From Kiritimatiellia bacterium (GTDB lineage: Bacteria > Verrucomicrobiota > Kiritimatiellia > CAIVKH01), in contig JAOSKE010000003.1 in NCBI GenBank assembly GCA_027493775.1, positions 519,761 to 583,760 on the forward strand: a DNA stretch of 64,000 bases, read 5' to 3'. The notes beneath the pieces are model-generated. The model did no database searches. It saw only the letters and a program-made list of their open reading frames with translations, and was not told the origin of the DNA. Positions within the stretch are counted from its first letter, which is position 1. Each line of letters begins with the position of its first letter. A program made the translations under genes and the position numbers. Shown here one piece after another: positions 17,539 to 25,240 of this stretch.

Positions 17539-19972
17539 ATCGCCCCGGTCGGGTTGCCATCGTTTCTTTTGCCGTCTGCACGAATGCGGACGTTGCGCCG
17601 CGCTGCTGGGGATTTTCATCGTCGCGCCGCTTGTTGCGCTCTGGTTGGTTGGCCTGCCGGGAGCGGTCGTGAACCGGCTGCTCGCAAACATTCAGTCGCA
17701 GCCCTATGTGCTCACAGCGGAGCGCTTGGGCTTTGAGCCGCGGCATGGATTTGTCCTCCATCAAGTGCTGGTTTATCCGACAAACTCCTTTGCCGAACCC
17801 GTCGCCCGCGCCGCCCGCTTCGTAATCAAGCCGCGCATTTCCGCGCTGTTCCGCGGGCGATTCGAACCGAGCGAGATTCTCGTTGAAGACGCGGCGTTGT
17901 TTCCGCCGCAGTGGACAAGGCCGCCAGAAGTTAATCTCCCCGATAGCCGCCCGATCCCCTCCAACGGCTATGCGGTGATCAAATTCGACGGACGCCAGTT
18001 CACGGTCGCCAGCTTTACCGCAGAACTGTTTTCACTGCGATTCAATGCGAGCGGAGTCATCAAGGTAAGCGACGAGCCGAGCGACACCACGCCCGCGCAA
18101 CGCTTCGCCGAATATCTCGCTGACTTCTCCCGCTCCCCTCGCCTCGTAGCGGAGGGATTTAATCTGGGAAGCGAAGTGACGGCCCAAAATCCACCGCGCG
18201 TCGAGGTCGAGTTCAGCTTCGCTCCGACAGGCCGCCAGATGAACGCCCACTTCAGCACGTCGAATCTTGTGGTGCGTGGCGAACAAATTGACGCCGTGCG
18301 CGCGGATGTCGAGGTGCGCGACAATGTGCTATACGTCCGCGACGCGCACGTTTCCGCAGGCGGCGGGGAGGCCGATGCAACGGTGATGTTCGACTGGATC
18401 CAGGACATCGCAGAACTGGACGTGAACAGCGCGTTGCCGCCACACCCGCTACAGGCGCTTCTATTCCGTCCGACGCGCGAAATTCTGGAACACGTCGGTG
18501 TCAGCGATGGTGAGGGCCTGCACATCAACGCGCATCTCGGACCCGCCGACACGGATCAACTGCTGGACACCCTTAAGGGCGCTTTCTCCTTCAAGCAGCT
18601 CATCGTGCGCGGAGTTGTGTTGTCGAGCGCGACTGGACAACTCGCGGGCGCGACGAATCAAACGTTCGTGTCGGATGTTCGAACAAAGTTCGGCGCACAA
18701 AAAGAGCGCGGCACGGGCCATGGCGATTTTGTCTGGCACCGCGAAGAGCGGAGGATTGAGGGGTCTATAAAACTTCAAACAGATCCGAACGACTTCATCC
18801 CGTTCGTCGGCTCAAACGTCGCGCACATCATTCAGCGCTTCTCGTTTGATAAACCATTGCCCCACTTCATCGGCACGTTTCAAAAAGACCTGACCAACGA
18901 CGATCCCGTGATTGCAGGAACGCTCGCCGCGACAAACTTTTCGTATCGCGGCGTTCCGCTCGCCGAAATGCAGACGGAACTGCAGTATTCAAATCACATC
19001 CTCGAACTCGACGCATGGCGCTTCACACAAACCACCGGCGAGACGCGCGGCGCTCTGACGATGGACCTGCGCGCCGACCTTGCGACGGTGAACCTCGAAA
19101 GCACGATGAATCCGATTCCTGTTTCCGCGCTCGTCGGGCCGGGTCTGTACAGCGTAGTCAGCACAAACCGCTTTGACGGTCCGACGCACATCATCGCGCG
19201 CGGCGTGGTGGATATGAGCGAGGACGAAACGAACACCGATCTGATTGTGGATGCAGAAGGCCAAAAGCTCGGTCACGGGCCATGGTCGGTCGAAGAAGCC
19301 TCCTTCACGATACACGCGCTCGGGCCGCGTTATTTTGCGACAAACATCATCGGCCGTGCATACGATGGCGATCTGTGCGCGGAGGTCACCGTCGAGCCGC
19401 TGACCGCAGGCCCGGATAAGCGATACGTTTCGTCCATTGTTATCTCCAATGCAGAGCTCTCGCGGATCACAACCAATTATGCCCACCGCGACAAGGTGCC
19501 GACGGGTCATGTTTTCCTCGATCTGCAACTGACCGGCCTTGTCTCGGAAGCCATCGGCCCGAATACGCGGGGTGGAGGTAAATTGGTCGTAAAAAACGGC
19601 ACGCTCTTTGATCTGCCGATTCTCGGCGGGCTGTCGGAACTGCTCTCAAAAATCATTCCTGGATTAGGCTTCGCTTCTCAAACCGACATGGAATGCACAC
19701 TCACCATCGCCGACGGCGCGATCACCACCGATGACCTTCGTCTATCCGGCGATATCCTCAGCATCAAGGCCAGTGGCTATGTGGAGTTTGACGGGCGGCT
19801 CAATATCCGCGCACAGGTGCAATTGCTCCGCAAAGGCCCGATTGCCGCGCTACTCCGCCTCATTACATTGCCGGTCACGAAATTATTTGAATTCCAGTTG
19901 ACCGGCACGCTGGAGCAGCCAAAGTGGCGTCCGGTAAATCTGCCGAAAGAACTTTTCCTTATTTTTGATTAG
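17516..19972 (+). CDS. AsmA/TamB-like large envelope protein
   Basis: About 800 aa, an inner-membrane-anchored periplasmic protein of the AsmA-like superfamily. There is one N-terminal TM helix (LLGIFIVAPLVALWLVGL), then long beta-rich repeats. The C-terminal AsmA-like domain carries GGGKLVVKNGTLFDLPILGG and DGRLNIRAQVQLL, ending in the short coiled tail LEQPKWRPVNLPKEL. Family knowledge: AsmA proteins act as bridges moving lipids between membranes. The start is uncertain: ATG 17516 overlaps the preceding gene and gives an odd Cys-rich leader. ATG 17583 (MRTLRRA) would give a standard leader but needs a one-base correction just before the TM helix. Confidence 0.75.
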   Translation: MPNPTANKSPRSGCHRFFCRLHECGRCAALLGIFIVAPLVALWLVGLPGAVVNRLLANIQSQPYVLTAERLGFEPRHGFVLHQVLVYPTNSFAEPVARAARFVIKPRISALFRGRFEPSEILVEDAALFPPQWTRPPEVNLPDSRPIPSNGYAVIKFDGRQFTVASFTAELFSLRFNASGVIKVSDEPSDTTPAQRFAEYLADFSRSPRLVAEGFNLGSEVTAQNPPRVEVEFSFAPTGRQMNAHFSTSNLVVRGEQIDAVRADVEVRDNVLYVRDAHVSAGGGEADATVMFDWIQDIAELDVNSALPPHPLQALLFRPTREILEHVGVSDGEGLHINAHLGPADTDQLLDTLKGAFSFKQLIVRGVVLSSATGQLAGATNQTFVSDVRTKFGAQKERGTGHGDFVWHREERRIEGSIKLQTDPNDFIPFVGSNVAHIIQRFSFDKPLPHFIGTFQKDLTNDDPVIAGTLAATNFSYRGVPLAEMQTELQYSNHILELDAWRFTQTTGETRGALTMDLRADLATVNLESTMNPIPVSALVGPGLYSVVSTNRFDGPTHIIARGVVDMSEDETNTDLIVDAEGQKLGHGPWSVEEASFTIHALGPRYFATNIIGRAYDGDLCAEVTVEPLTAGPDKRYVSSIVISNAELSRITTNYAHRDKVPTGHVFLDLQLTGLVSEAIGPNTRGGGKLVVKNGTLFDLPILGGLSELLSKIIPGLGFASQTDMECTLTIADGAITTDDLRLSGDILSIKASGYVEFDGRLNIRAQVQLLRKGPIAALLRLITLPVTKLFEFQLTGTLEQPKWRPVNLPKELFLIFD

Positions 19973-19981
19973 CCCCGCGCA

Positions 19982-20866
19982 ATGCCAAAGAAAAAGAAAG
20001 AAGACCTCGCCGTTCTCACGGTCGAAACAGATGCCAATAGCGCGGACGCGCTAGCGGCAACGCTGGAGGAGCGCTGGAACCGGACGGCTGTGCAAATTCA
20101 ACGGCCCAATTCAAATCAGGTATGGATTGAAATTTATTTCGAACGCGATCTGGAAGCGGTGCTCGCCGCGCACGCCGTCCGCAACTGGCCGCGTGTCATC
20201 GCCGCACAGCCGCGCGTGTGCCGCAACCGCGACTGGCAATCGTTCTGGAAACACCACTTCAAATCACGCCCCATCGGAAAACACCTCTGTATCCGCCCGA
20301 TCTGGGAAAAAGAGACCCCAACGCCCCACGGCCGCAAAACGATCTGGCTCGACCCCGGACTCAGCTTCGGCACCGGTGAACATTTCACAACGCGGTTCTG
20401 CCTCGAACAGTTGGATCGCATTTGCGACGCAAATGCAGTCAAGACCATGCTCGATGTCGGAACCGGCAGCGGGATACTCGCAATCGCCGCCGCGCGCCTC
20501 GGCGTGCAGCGCATAACCGCTTTCGACCACGACGCGCAGGCGTTGGAGCAAGCACAGTCAAATATCCGACTCAACCGCGTCACCCACAAGATCACAACCT
20601 CCGTCCTCGATCTCGAACGCAACGCTTTTCCAAAAGGACGTTTTGACGTCGTCTGCGCAAATGTATATAGCCGACTACTGATTGAGGCCGCCCCCGCGCT
20701 CGCCCAAGCCACTCGTCACTGGCTATTGCTGAGTGGAATCCGGGAATTTGAGTTGGATAGCGTAGCGGAAACCTTCATGGCGCTCGGCGGACAAGAGACC
20801 GTTCGCGACGGCGATGGCGAATGGGGCGGACTGGTGATTAAATGGAAACGTTCTTCTTCAACCTGA
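19982..20866 (+). CDS. prmA: Ribosomal protein L11 methyltransferase
   Basis: A 294-aa SAM-dependent methyltransferase that modifies ribosomal protein L11. It has the PrmA-specific GLSFGTGEHFTTRFCLEQL, SAM-binding motif I MLDVGTGSGILAIAAARLG, the acidic loop AFDHDAQALEQA and VVCANVYSRLLIEAAP (motif IV). An N-terminal Lys-rich tag (MPKKKKED) and a domain of ~110 residues precede the catalytic domain, as in the family. It overlaps the next gene by 25 bases. Intact. Confidence 0.92.
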   Translation: MPKKKKEDLAVLTVETDANSADALAATLEERWNRTAVQIQRPNSNQVWIEIYFERDLEAVLAAHAVRNWPRVIAAQPRVCRNRDWQSFWKHHFKSRPIGKHLCIRPIWEKETPTPHGRKTIWLDPGLSFGTGEHFTTRFCLEQLDRICDANAVKTMLDVGTGSGILAIAAARLGVQRITAFDHDAQALEQAQSNIRLNRVTHKITTSVLDLERNAFPKGRFDVVCANVYSRLLIEAAPALAQATRHWLLLSGIREFELDSVAETFMALGGQETVRDGDGEWGGLVIKWKRSSST

Positions 20867-21402
20867 CATTAACACAAGCAGCGACATTCGTTGGTGCGCT
20901 CGGAATCCTATGCGGCTCCGCGCTCCTCTTTGCGCCAAGCGTCTGCCGCCCCTTTGTTCGCGACTTCGGTCGCAACAAAGTTGGCGGATGGGTGCTGGCC
21001 GCGATCACGCTCCTCTGGGCGGCGTGGCTCGTTAAAAACACTCCAATGGAGCGGTTCGAGGGGATGAAGTCCTACATCTACATCGCCGTCCCTGTCGCAT
21101 ATTTTCTCATCGTCAAATATATGGACGACCTGCTTGCGACGCGCGCACTCGGGGCACTGCTCCTCCTGATGGCGAATCCCATTATTACGGCCGCGCGCTG
21201 GCACGACTCCGAATGGCGTCTCGTAATGACCGTCATCGCCTACATCTGGGTCGTCATCGGCATACCCCTTGTCCTCAGCCCGTTCCTTTGGCGGCGCTGG
21301 ACGACGCCTCTTTTGGCTACGGACACCCGCTGCCGCGCAGTTGGCGCACTCAAAATAATTTTGGGCGCATTCCTGCTGTTTCTTGCGATTCGCATATATT
21401 AG
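20842..21402 (+). CDS. Hypothetical membrane protein, about six TM helices
   Basis: A 186-aa integral membrane protein with hydrophobic segments near residues 10-30, 48-65, 78-95, 102-118, 127-148 and 168-184. Two conserved-looking loops are FAPSVCRPFVRDFGRNKVGG and LVKNTPMERFEGMKSYIYIA. I do not recognise the family. The start ATG lies inside the 3' end of prmA, so it is translationally linked to it, and the GT9 gene follows after 6 bases. An envelope role is possible from context only. Confidence 0.7.
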   Translation: METFFFNLTLTQAATFVGALGILCGSALLFAPSVCRPFVRDFGRNKVGGWVLAAITLLWAAWLVKNTPMERFEGMKSYIYIAVPVAYFLIVKYMDDLLATRALGALLLLMANPIITAARWHDSEWRLVMTVIAYIWVVIGIPLVLSPFLWRRWTTPLLATDTRCRAVGALKIILGAFLLFLAIRIY

Positions 21403-21408
21403 AGCAAC

Positions 21409-22362
21409 GTGTCTTCCACCGGTCATCCCCGCTTACTCGTCCTCCGCGGTGGCGCGTTGGGCGACTTCATTGTCACCATACCCGTACTCAGCGCGCTGCG
21501 TCGCCGATGGCCCGGCGCGCATATCGAGCTCGTCGGCTATCCGTATCTCGCTGAAATCGCATCCGTCGTCGGACTCGTTGATCGCATCGCGTCATTGCAC
21601 GAAGCCCGCATCGCAAAATTTTTTGGCCTGCGTCCTCACCTACCCGACGACCTGCGCGCCTACATCCGCTCCTTCGACATCGTCTTCAGCTACTTTCATG
21701 ACCCCGAAGAAACCGTGCGCATCAATTTGGAAACCGCTGGCGCCCGACAGGTCATCGTCGGTTCGCCCCTCGTAAAAGAACTCCACGCAGTTGACCATTT
21801 CCTCAAACCACTGGAGACCCTAGCCATTTATGAGCAAGGCGAACGGCCGACATTGGACTTGCCGGCGAGCGAAGTGAATGAAGGGTGCGCACGGCTTGCC
21901 GAGTATGCTTCAGGAGCCTCCGGCCCGCGTTGGATACTTCATCCCGGCAGCGGCAACCCGAAGAAAAATTGGCCTATCGGCCACTTCATTTCACTCGCGC
22001 GAAAGCTGCGCGACGAGAACGGCATCATTCCTCTCTTTCTGCTCGGCGAAGCAGACGAAGCCGCGCGCGAAGGACTGTCGCGCAACGCGACAGATATTGC
22101 TCGGATTGAAAATCTTACCGTCCGCCAAGTCGCCCAACTCCTCGCAGCAGCCGATGGCTACCTTGGCAACGACTCCGGCATCACTCACCTCGCCGCAGCA
22201 ACCGGCGCGAGAACCATCGCCCTCTTCGGCCCCTCCAACGCCACCCTCTGGTCCCCCCGCGGCCCCCACGTCACCCTTCTCCAAGCCCCCGACAACAACC
22301 TCGACACACTCCCCCCGCCTTCGTCCACGCCGCAATTCTTGCGCAAAGAAAACGACGTCTGA
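21409..22362 (+). CDS. Glycosyltransferase family 9 (heptosyltransferase-like)
   Basis: A 317-aa GT-B enzyme of the ADP-heptose:LPS heptosyltransferase family, expected to add heptose (or a similar sugar) to the LPS core at the inner face of the inner membrane. The N-terminal motif is LLVLRGGALGDFIVTIPVL; the donor-binding C-terminal domain has HPGSGNPKKNWP, GYLGNDSGITHLAAATGART and LFGPSNATLWSPRG. It starts with GTG at 21409. The LPS core genes kdsA/kdsC/lpt lie 35 kb away; the precise acceptor cannot be told. Confidence 0.87.
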   Translation: MSSTGHPRLLVLRGGALGDFIVTIPVLSALRRRWPGAHIELVGYPYLAEIASVVGLVDRIASLHEARIAKFFGLRPHLPDDLRAYIRSFDIVFSYFHDPEETVRINLETAGARQVIVGSPLVKELHAVDHFLKPLETLAIYEQGERPTLDLPASEVNEGCARLAEYASGASGPRWILHPGSGNPKKNWPIGHFISLARKLRDENGIIPLFLLGEADEAAREGLSRNATDIARIENLTVRQVAQLLAAADGYLGNDSGITHLAAATGARTIALFGPSNATLWSPRGPHVTLLQAPDNNLDTLPPPSSTPQFLRKENDV

Positions 22363-22382
22363 ACAAGCCCGGACACCAGATA

Positions 22383-23258
22383 CTATCTGCGTCGCTCAAC
22401 ATCCCCAAACACGCCATCACAAAGCTGATGCCACGAGAGCATGATGGCGTGACGCGCGCTGCGGGTGATGGGTTGCGGGTCTTGGCCCGACTGAACAAGC
22501 TGTCCGGCGCGAGCGGTGTTCCCATCGGAGCCGATGAACAACCACGCGACGGCAAAAAGCGGCGCGAACGCGAATCGAATACGCGGACTGATCGAGACTG
22601 AGCGAAGACCTGCAACCAGCAGAATACTGAGAACGTAAATCAACCCCGCAAAGAGAAACATATTTCTAAAATCGTTCGGCGTGACCCGCGCGTCATAACT
22701 CACATTCGCCAGACCGCCGAGGACGAACGCAACGATATGAAACTTCAGAATCCAAAGAGAGCAAAGTACTGTTCGCCAAAACCCGCGCAGAGGTTCGAAC
22801 GCACTGAGAGATAGACTGAGGTACCAAGAAGCGGTGAAACCAAAGGCCACATAGAGCGCCACAGTAGCGGCAAAGAGATAACCGCCGCCCCAATCCGTAT
22901 TGCCTTGAAGAAAAAGATATCGCTCAAGGTGTCCGTGTATTTCCGGCGGTTCGTAGATAAACATGCCGACTGCGATGGCGACGATCAATCCTTGCGGAAT
23001 AATCATCAGTGGTCCGGTCAACAACCGTCCGAAGCCAACTCGTTTCATTCGTGCGCCCACTCGCATACAACATGGATAGAGCAGCAGGGCAATAATTGCG
23101 CTGATCGAAAGGCCAAACCAAGGCCAGATGTAGCCAGCCGAACCATCTCCCAAGGGGAACCTGTACCGTGGCATTGGTACGAAATTCAGACCAACCACGA
23201 TCACGGCGAGATAGAGCAACAGCCCTCGAAGACTCGGCCTCCACCACTCAGATTTCAT
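22383..23258 (-). CDS. Hypothetical polytopic membrane protein
   Basis: A 291-aa protein with about seven hydrophobic segments (for example LLLYLAVIVVGLNF, AIIALLLYPCCM, GLIVAIAVGMFIY, LFAATVALYVAFGF, LFAGLIYVLSILLVAG, FAPLFAVAWLFIG). No catalytic motif or known family is recognised. The C-terminal tail is soluble and basic. It is convergent with the GT9 gene (20-base gap) and upstream of nothing obvious in its own direction except the YkgJ-like gene at 23299-23745, 40 bases before it. The reading frame has normal composition, so it is likely real. Confidence 0.65.
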   Translation of the reverse strand: MKSEWWRPSLRGLLLYLAVIVVGLNFVPMPRYRFPLGDGSAGYIWPWFGLSISAIIALLLYPCCMRVGARMKRVGFGRLLTGPLMIIPQGLIVAIAVGMFIYEPPEIHGHLERYLFLQGNTDWGGGYLFAATVALYVAFGFTASWYLSLSLSAFEPLRGFWRTVLCSLWILKFHIVAFVLGGLANVSYDARVTPNDFRNMFLFAGLIYVLSILLVAGLRSVSISPRIRFAFAPLFAVAWLFIGSDGNTARAGQLVQSGQDPQPITRSARHAIMLSWHQLCDGVFGDVERRR

Positions 23259-23298
23259 CCTCCGCCCTCCCTATGCGTCGCACCCGGCGCGAGTCGTT

Positions 23299-23745
23299 CT
23301 ACTTGTCGCCCTCGATGGACTCCTGCACGAGTTCTATGATCTCCTCGCGCGTATAGAGTTTGCCCGTTCCGATCCCCGGGCACTGAATCTTCTCGCGATT
23401 CCACGCCGCCTCATTTCGAACCGTCTCCGGCCAAAACGGATACGTGCGGCACTGTGTTGGACGAACGGGATAGATAATACAGCGCCCCTGTTTGAAGAAG
23501 ATGCAGTCGCCGTTTTCTTTTTCCTTAAGGCTATGTCCATTTCGGAACGGATACGCGTACTGCTCTAGGAATTCCTCATGCGGCAAACCCACAAACTTTG
23601 CGATCCGTTCTGAGGTCTCGCGATTCATATACACCGTCCCCGGCGCCCCGGTACAACACCGTCCACACTCCGCGCACTTCGACCCATCGAATCGAAGCCC
23701 CTCATCAAAAAAATAAGCCCTATCCTCCGGCCTCCGCTCTTTCAT
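23299..23745 (-). CDS. YkgJ-family cysteine-cluster protein
   Basis: A 148-aa protein with the Cys-rich signature CAECGRCCTGAPGTVYM, then GDCIFFKQGRCIIYPVRPTQC and a final Cys in IQCPGIGTG. This eight-Cys pattern defines the UPF0153/YkgJ family, thought to bind an Fe-S cluster or Zn; no reaction is established. A clear ATG at 23745. It is probably transcribed with the membrane protein 22383-23258. Confidence 0.85.
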   Translation of the reverse strand: MKERRPEDRAYFFDEGLRFDGSKCAECGRCCTGAPGTVYMNRETSERIAKFVGLPHEEFLEQYAYPFRNGHSLKEKENGDCIFFKQGRCIIYPVRPTQCRTYPFWPETVRNEAAWNREKIQCPGIGTGKLYTREEIIELVQESIEGDK

Positions 23746-23787
23746 TCCAGTATCGTACCTTCATCCCCTCTTAGAACAAAACCCTTT

Positions 23788-23834
23788 TTCCAACCCTTGG
23801 AACTCGTTTCGCGACACATTTCCAATCGTTGGAA
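23788..23834. repeat. Two TTCCAA-N3-TTGGAA palindromes upstream of the YkgJ gene
   Basis: TTCCAACCCTTGGAA at 23788-23802 and TTCCAATCGTTGGAA at 23820-23834, the same 6-3-6 palindrome seen at 6997-7043. The pair spacing (32 bases start to start) matches the spacing of the other pair exactly. They begin 43 bases upstream of the start of the minus-strand YkgJ gene, so could be regulatory. Confidence 0.75.
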
Positions 23835-23836
23835 GC

Positions 23837-24446
23837 GTAGGGCGTGATGAATTTGAACCACGAATGGACACGAATAGACACGAATTGTGATTTCTGAAGG
23901 TAGGGCAGGGCCGAGCGCGCCGAACGTCGGTGAAAACATTTTGAACCACAGAAAAGCGCGGAATTACGCGGAAAGGGACTTTGTCGTGTTGTTCATGGTA
24001 TTGCTGTATTGGGTAGGGCGTGACCGCCGGGCGCGCCGCGGGAGTTGTGGGGTTCACAACCGAAGGGGAAAAAGAACCAGACTCGGAACAGCAAGGTTAA
24101 CCGTGAACGTGCCGGCCGGCTCGGTTTGCCCGCCTCTGGAGGGCGATCCGGCCCTACCCAAAACGACAAATCGTTGGGATGAAATTTAACCACAAAAGGC
24201 ACAAAACGCACAAAACGCATAACGTAGGGCGTGATGAATTTGAACCACGGATGGACACGGATGGACACGAATTGTAGTTTCTGACGGTCGGGCGTGTTGA
24301 ATGTGGGTGAAAAAAATTTTAACCACAGAAACACGCGGAAGAACGCAGAAGACAAACTATTGTGTGGTTTACGATTTCGTTGTGTTGGGTAGGGCGTGAC
24401 CGCCGGGCGCGCCGCGAGGGTTGTGGGGTTCACAACCGAAGGCAGA
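23837..24446. repeat. Degenerate direct repeats in a long gene-free stretch
   Basis: Two units of the same order of sub-motifs start with GTAGGGCGTGATGAATTTGA at 23837 and 24224 (period 387). Each unit holds ACCACGAATGGACACGAAT-like DNA, an ACCACAGAAA..CGCGGAA stretch, and a GGGTAGGGCGTGACCGCCGG module (24011-24038 and 24387-24413), followed by TTGTGGGGTTCACAACCGAA. Between them lies unique DNA. From 24447 to 24636 there are only further GTAGCCGCG-type repeats. No gene is supported anywhere in 23746-25240. Confidence 0.8.
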
Positions 24447-24636
24447 TAACAACCCGATTTGAAACGTCGCGATAAACCTCATCGTCCGACCCGCTGTTTG
24501 TCCTGTAGCCGCGGGCGCTGACCGCGGGGGGGTGAGACCGCCCTCAACGCGGGCGGCTACAGAGATCACGGCAAACTGAATCCTCTCAACGCTGTAGCCG
24601 CGTCCGCCGTCGCCGAAGGCTAGGTCAAAAGGGGTC

Positions 24637-24972
24637 GTCAAAAGGGGTCGGTTCTCAGTATTGACAGATTTTGCTTTGGGCTTGCTGCTAGCCCTCTCCT
24701 TCGATGATTTGGGACTAGGCAAAGGGCGTGTTGACAGCGTGCGGCGGAGGGCTGATGGTTAACCGCGTGGTTTGTTTGCGGGCTGCATTATGGCGCAAGA
24801 TCGAGGTCAAAAGGGGTCGGTTCTCAGTATTGACAGATTTTGCTTTGGGCTTGCTGCTAGCCCTCTCCTTCGATGATTTGGGACTAGGCAAAGGGCGTGT
24901 TGACAGCGTGCGGCGGAGGGCTGATGGTTAACCGCGTGGTTTGTTTGCGGGCTGCATTATGGCGCAAGATCG
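24637..24972 (+). repeat. Two near-perfect tandem copies of a 169-base unit
   Basis: Bases 24637-24803 recur at 24806-24972, apparently without mismatch over 167 bases. The unit starts GTCAAAAGGGGTCGGTTCTC and ends GGCGCAAGATCG. It is the 5' part of element A (24644-25208). Such perfect identity implies a recent duplication or an assembly duplicate. Confidence 0.9.
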
Positions 24973-25208
24973 TGGGAAGCTAGATATGCTGCAACCGAAT
25001 GAACTTTCCTGCTGTGGCTTCGACTCCTGCGCTCATTTCGTTGCATCGTTTTCGTTACCAGCCTCCGCGACAACTCGTTCGAACAACCGCCTCCACCAGC
25101 GCCGTATTACCCGACCCCACTCGCCCGCCTCAGCGGTCTATTCGTCCCGAATATGCGTTTATCTGTACTGCGAGAAGACGCTAAATGTAAAATGTCTTTA
25201 CTCGACCC
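24644..25208. mobile_element. Element A: MITE-like repeat, relative of element B
   Basis: A 565-base block that begins GGGGTCGG and ends CTCGACCC, with a tandemly doubled 5' part. From TTGACAGCGTGCGGCGGAGG to AATATGCGTTTATCTGTACT it aligns collinearly with element B (29649-30277) at roughly 80-85 percent by eye. It has no intact transposase. The arrangement (GGGGTC...GACCC ends, no coding capacity) suits a non-autonomous element, possibly mobilised by a REP-type (Y1) transposase; that link is inference. The 1,112-aa gene starts 32 bases after its right end. Confidence 0.6.
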
Positions 25209-25240
25209 GAATAGACCCCAATAGACCCGAAGAATAACTC

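Noticed and set aside
23887..24189. 100-codon open frame and several others in the repeat-rich gap (24369-24722, 24728-24931, 24941-25237)
   Set aside because: They are composed of dispersed-repeat DNA, change with every repeat copy and lack ribosome sites or known domains.
23746..25240. CRISPR array suspected from the many repeats
   Set aside because: Repeats are long, degenerate and differently spaced, with no regular 25-40-base repeat/spacer pattern and no cas genes nearby.
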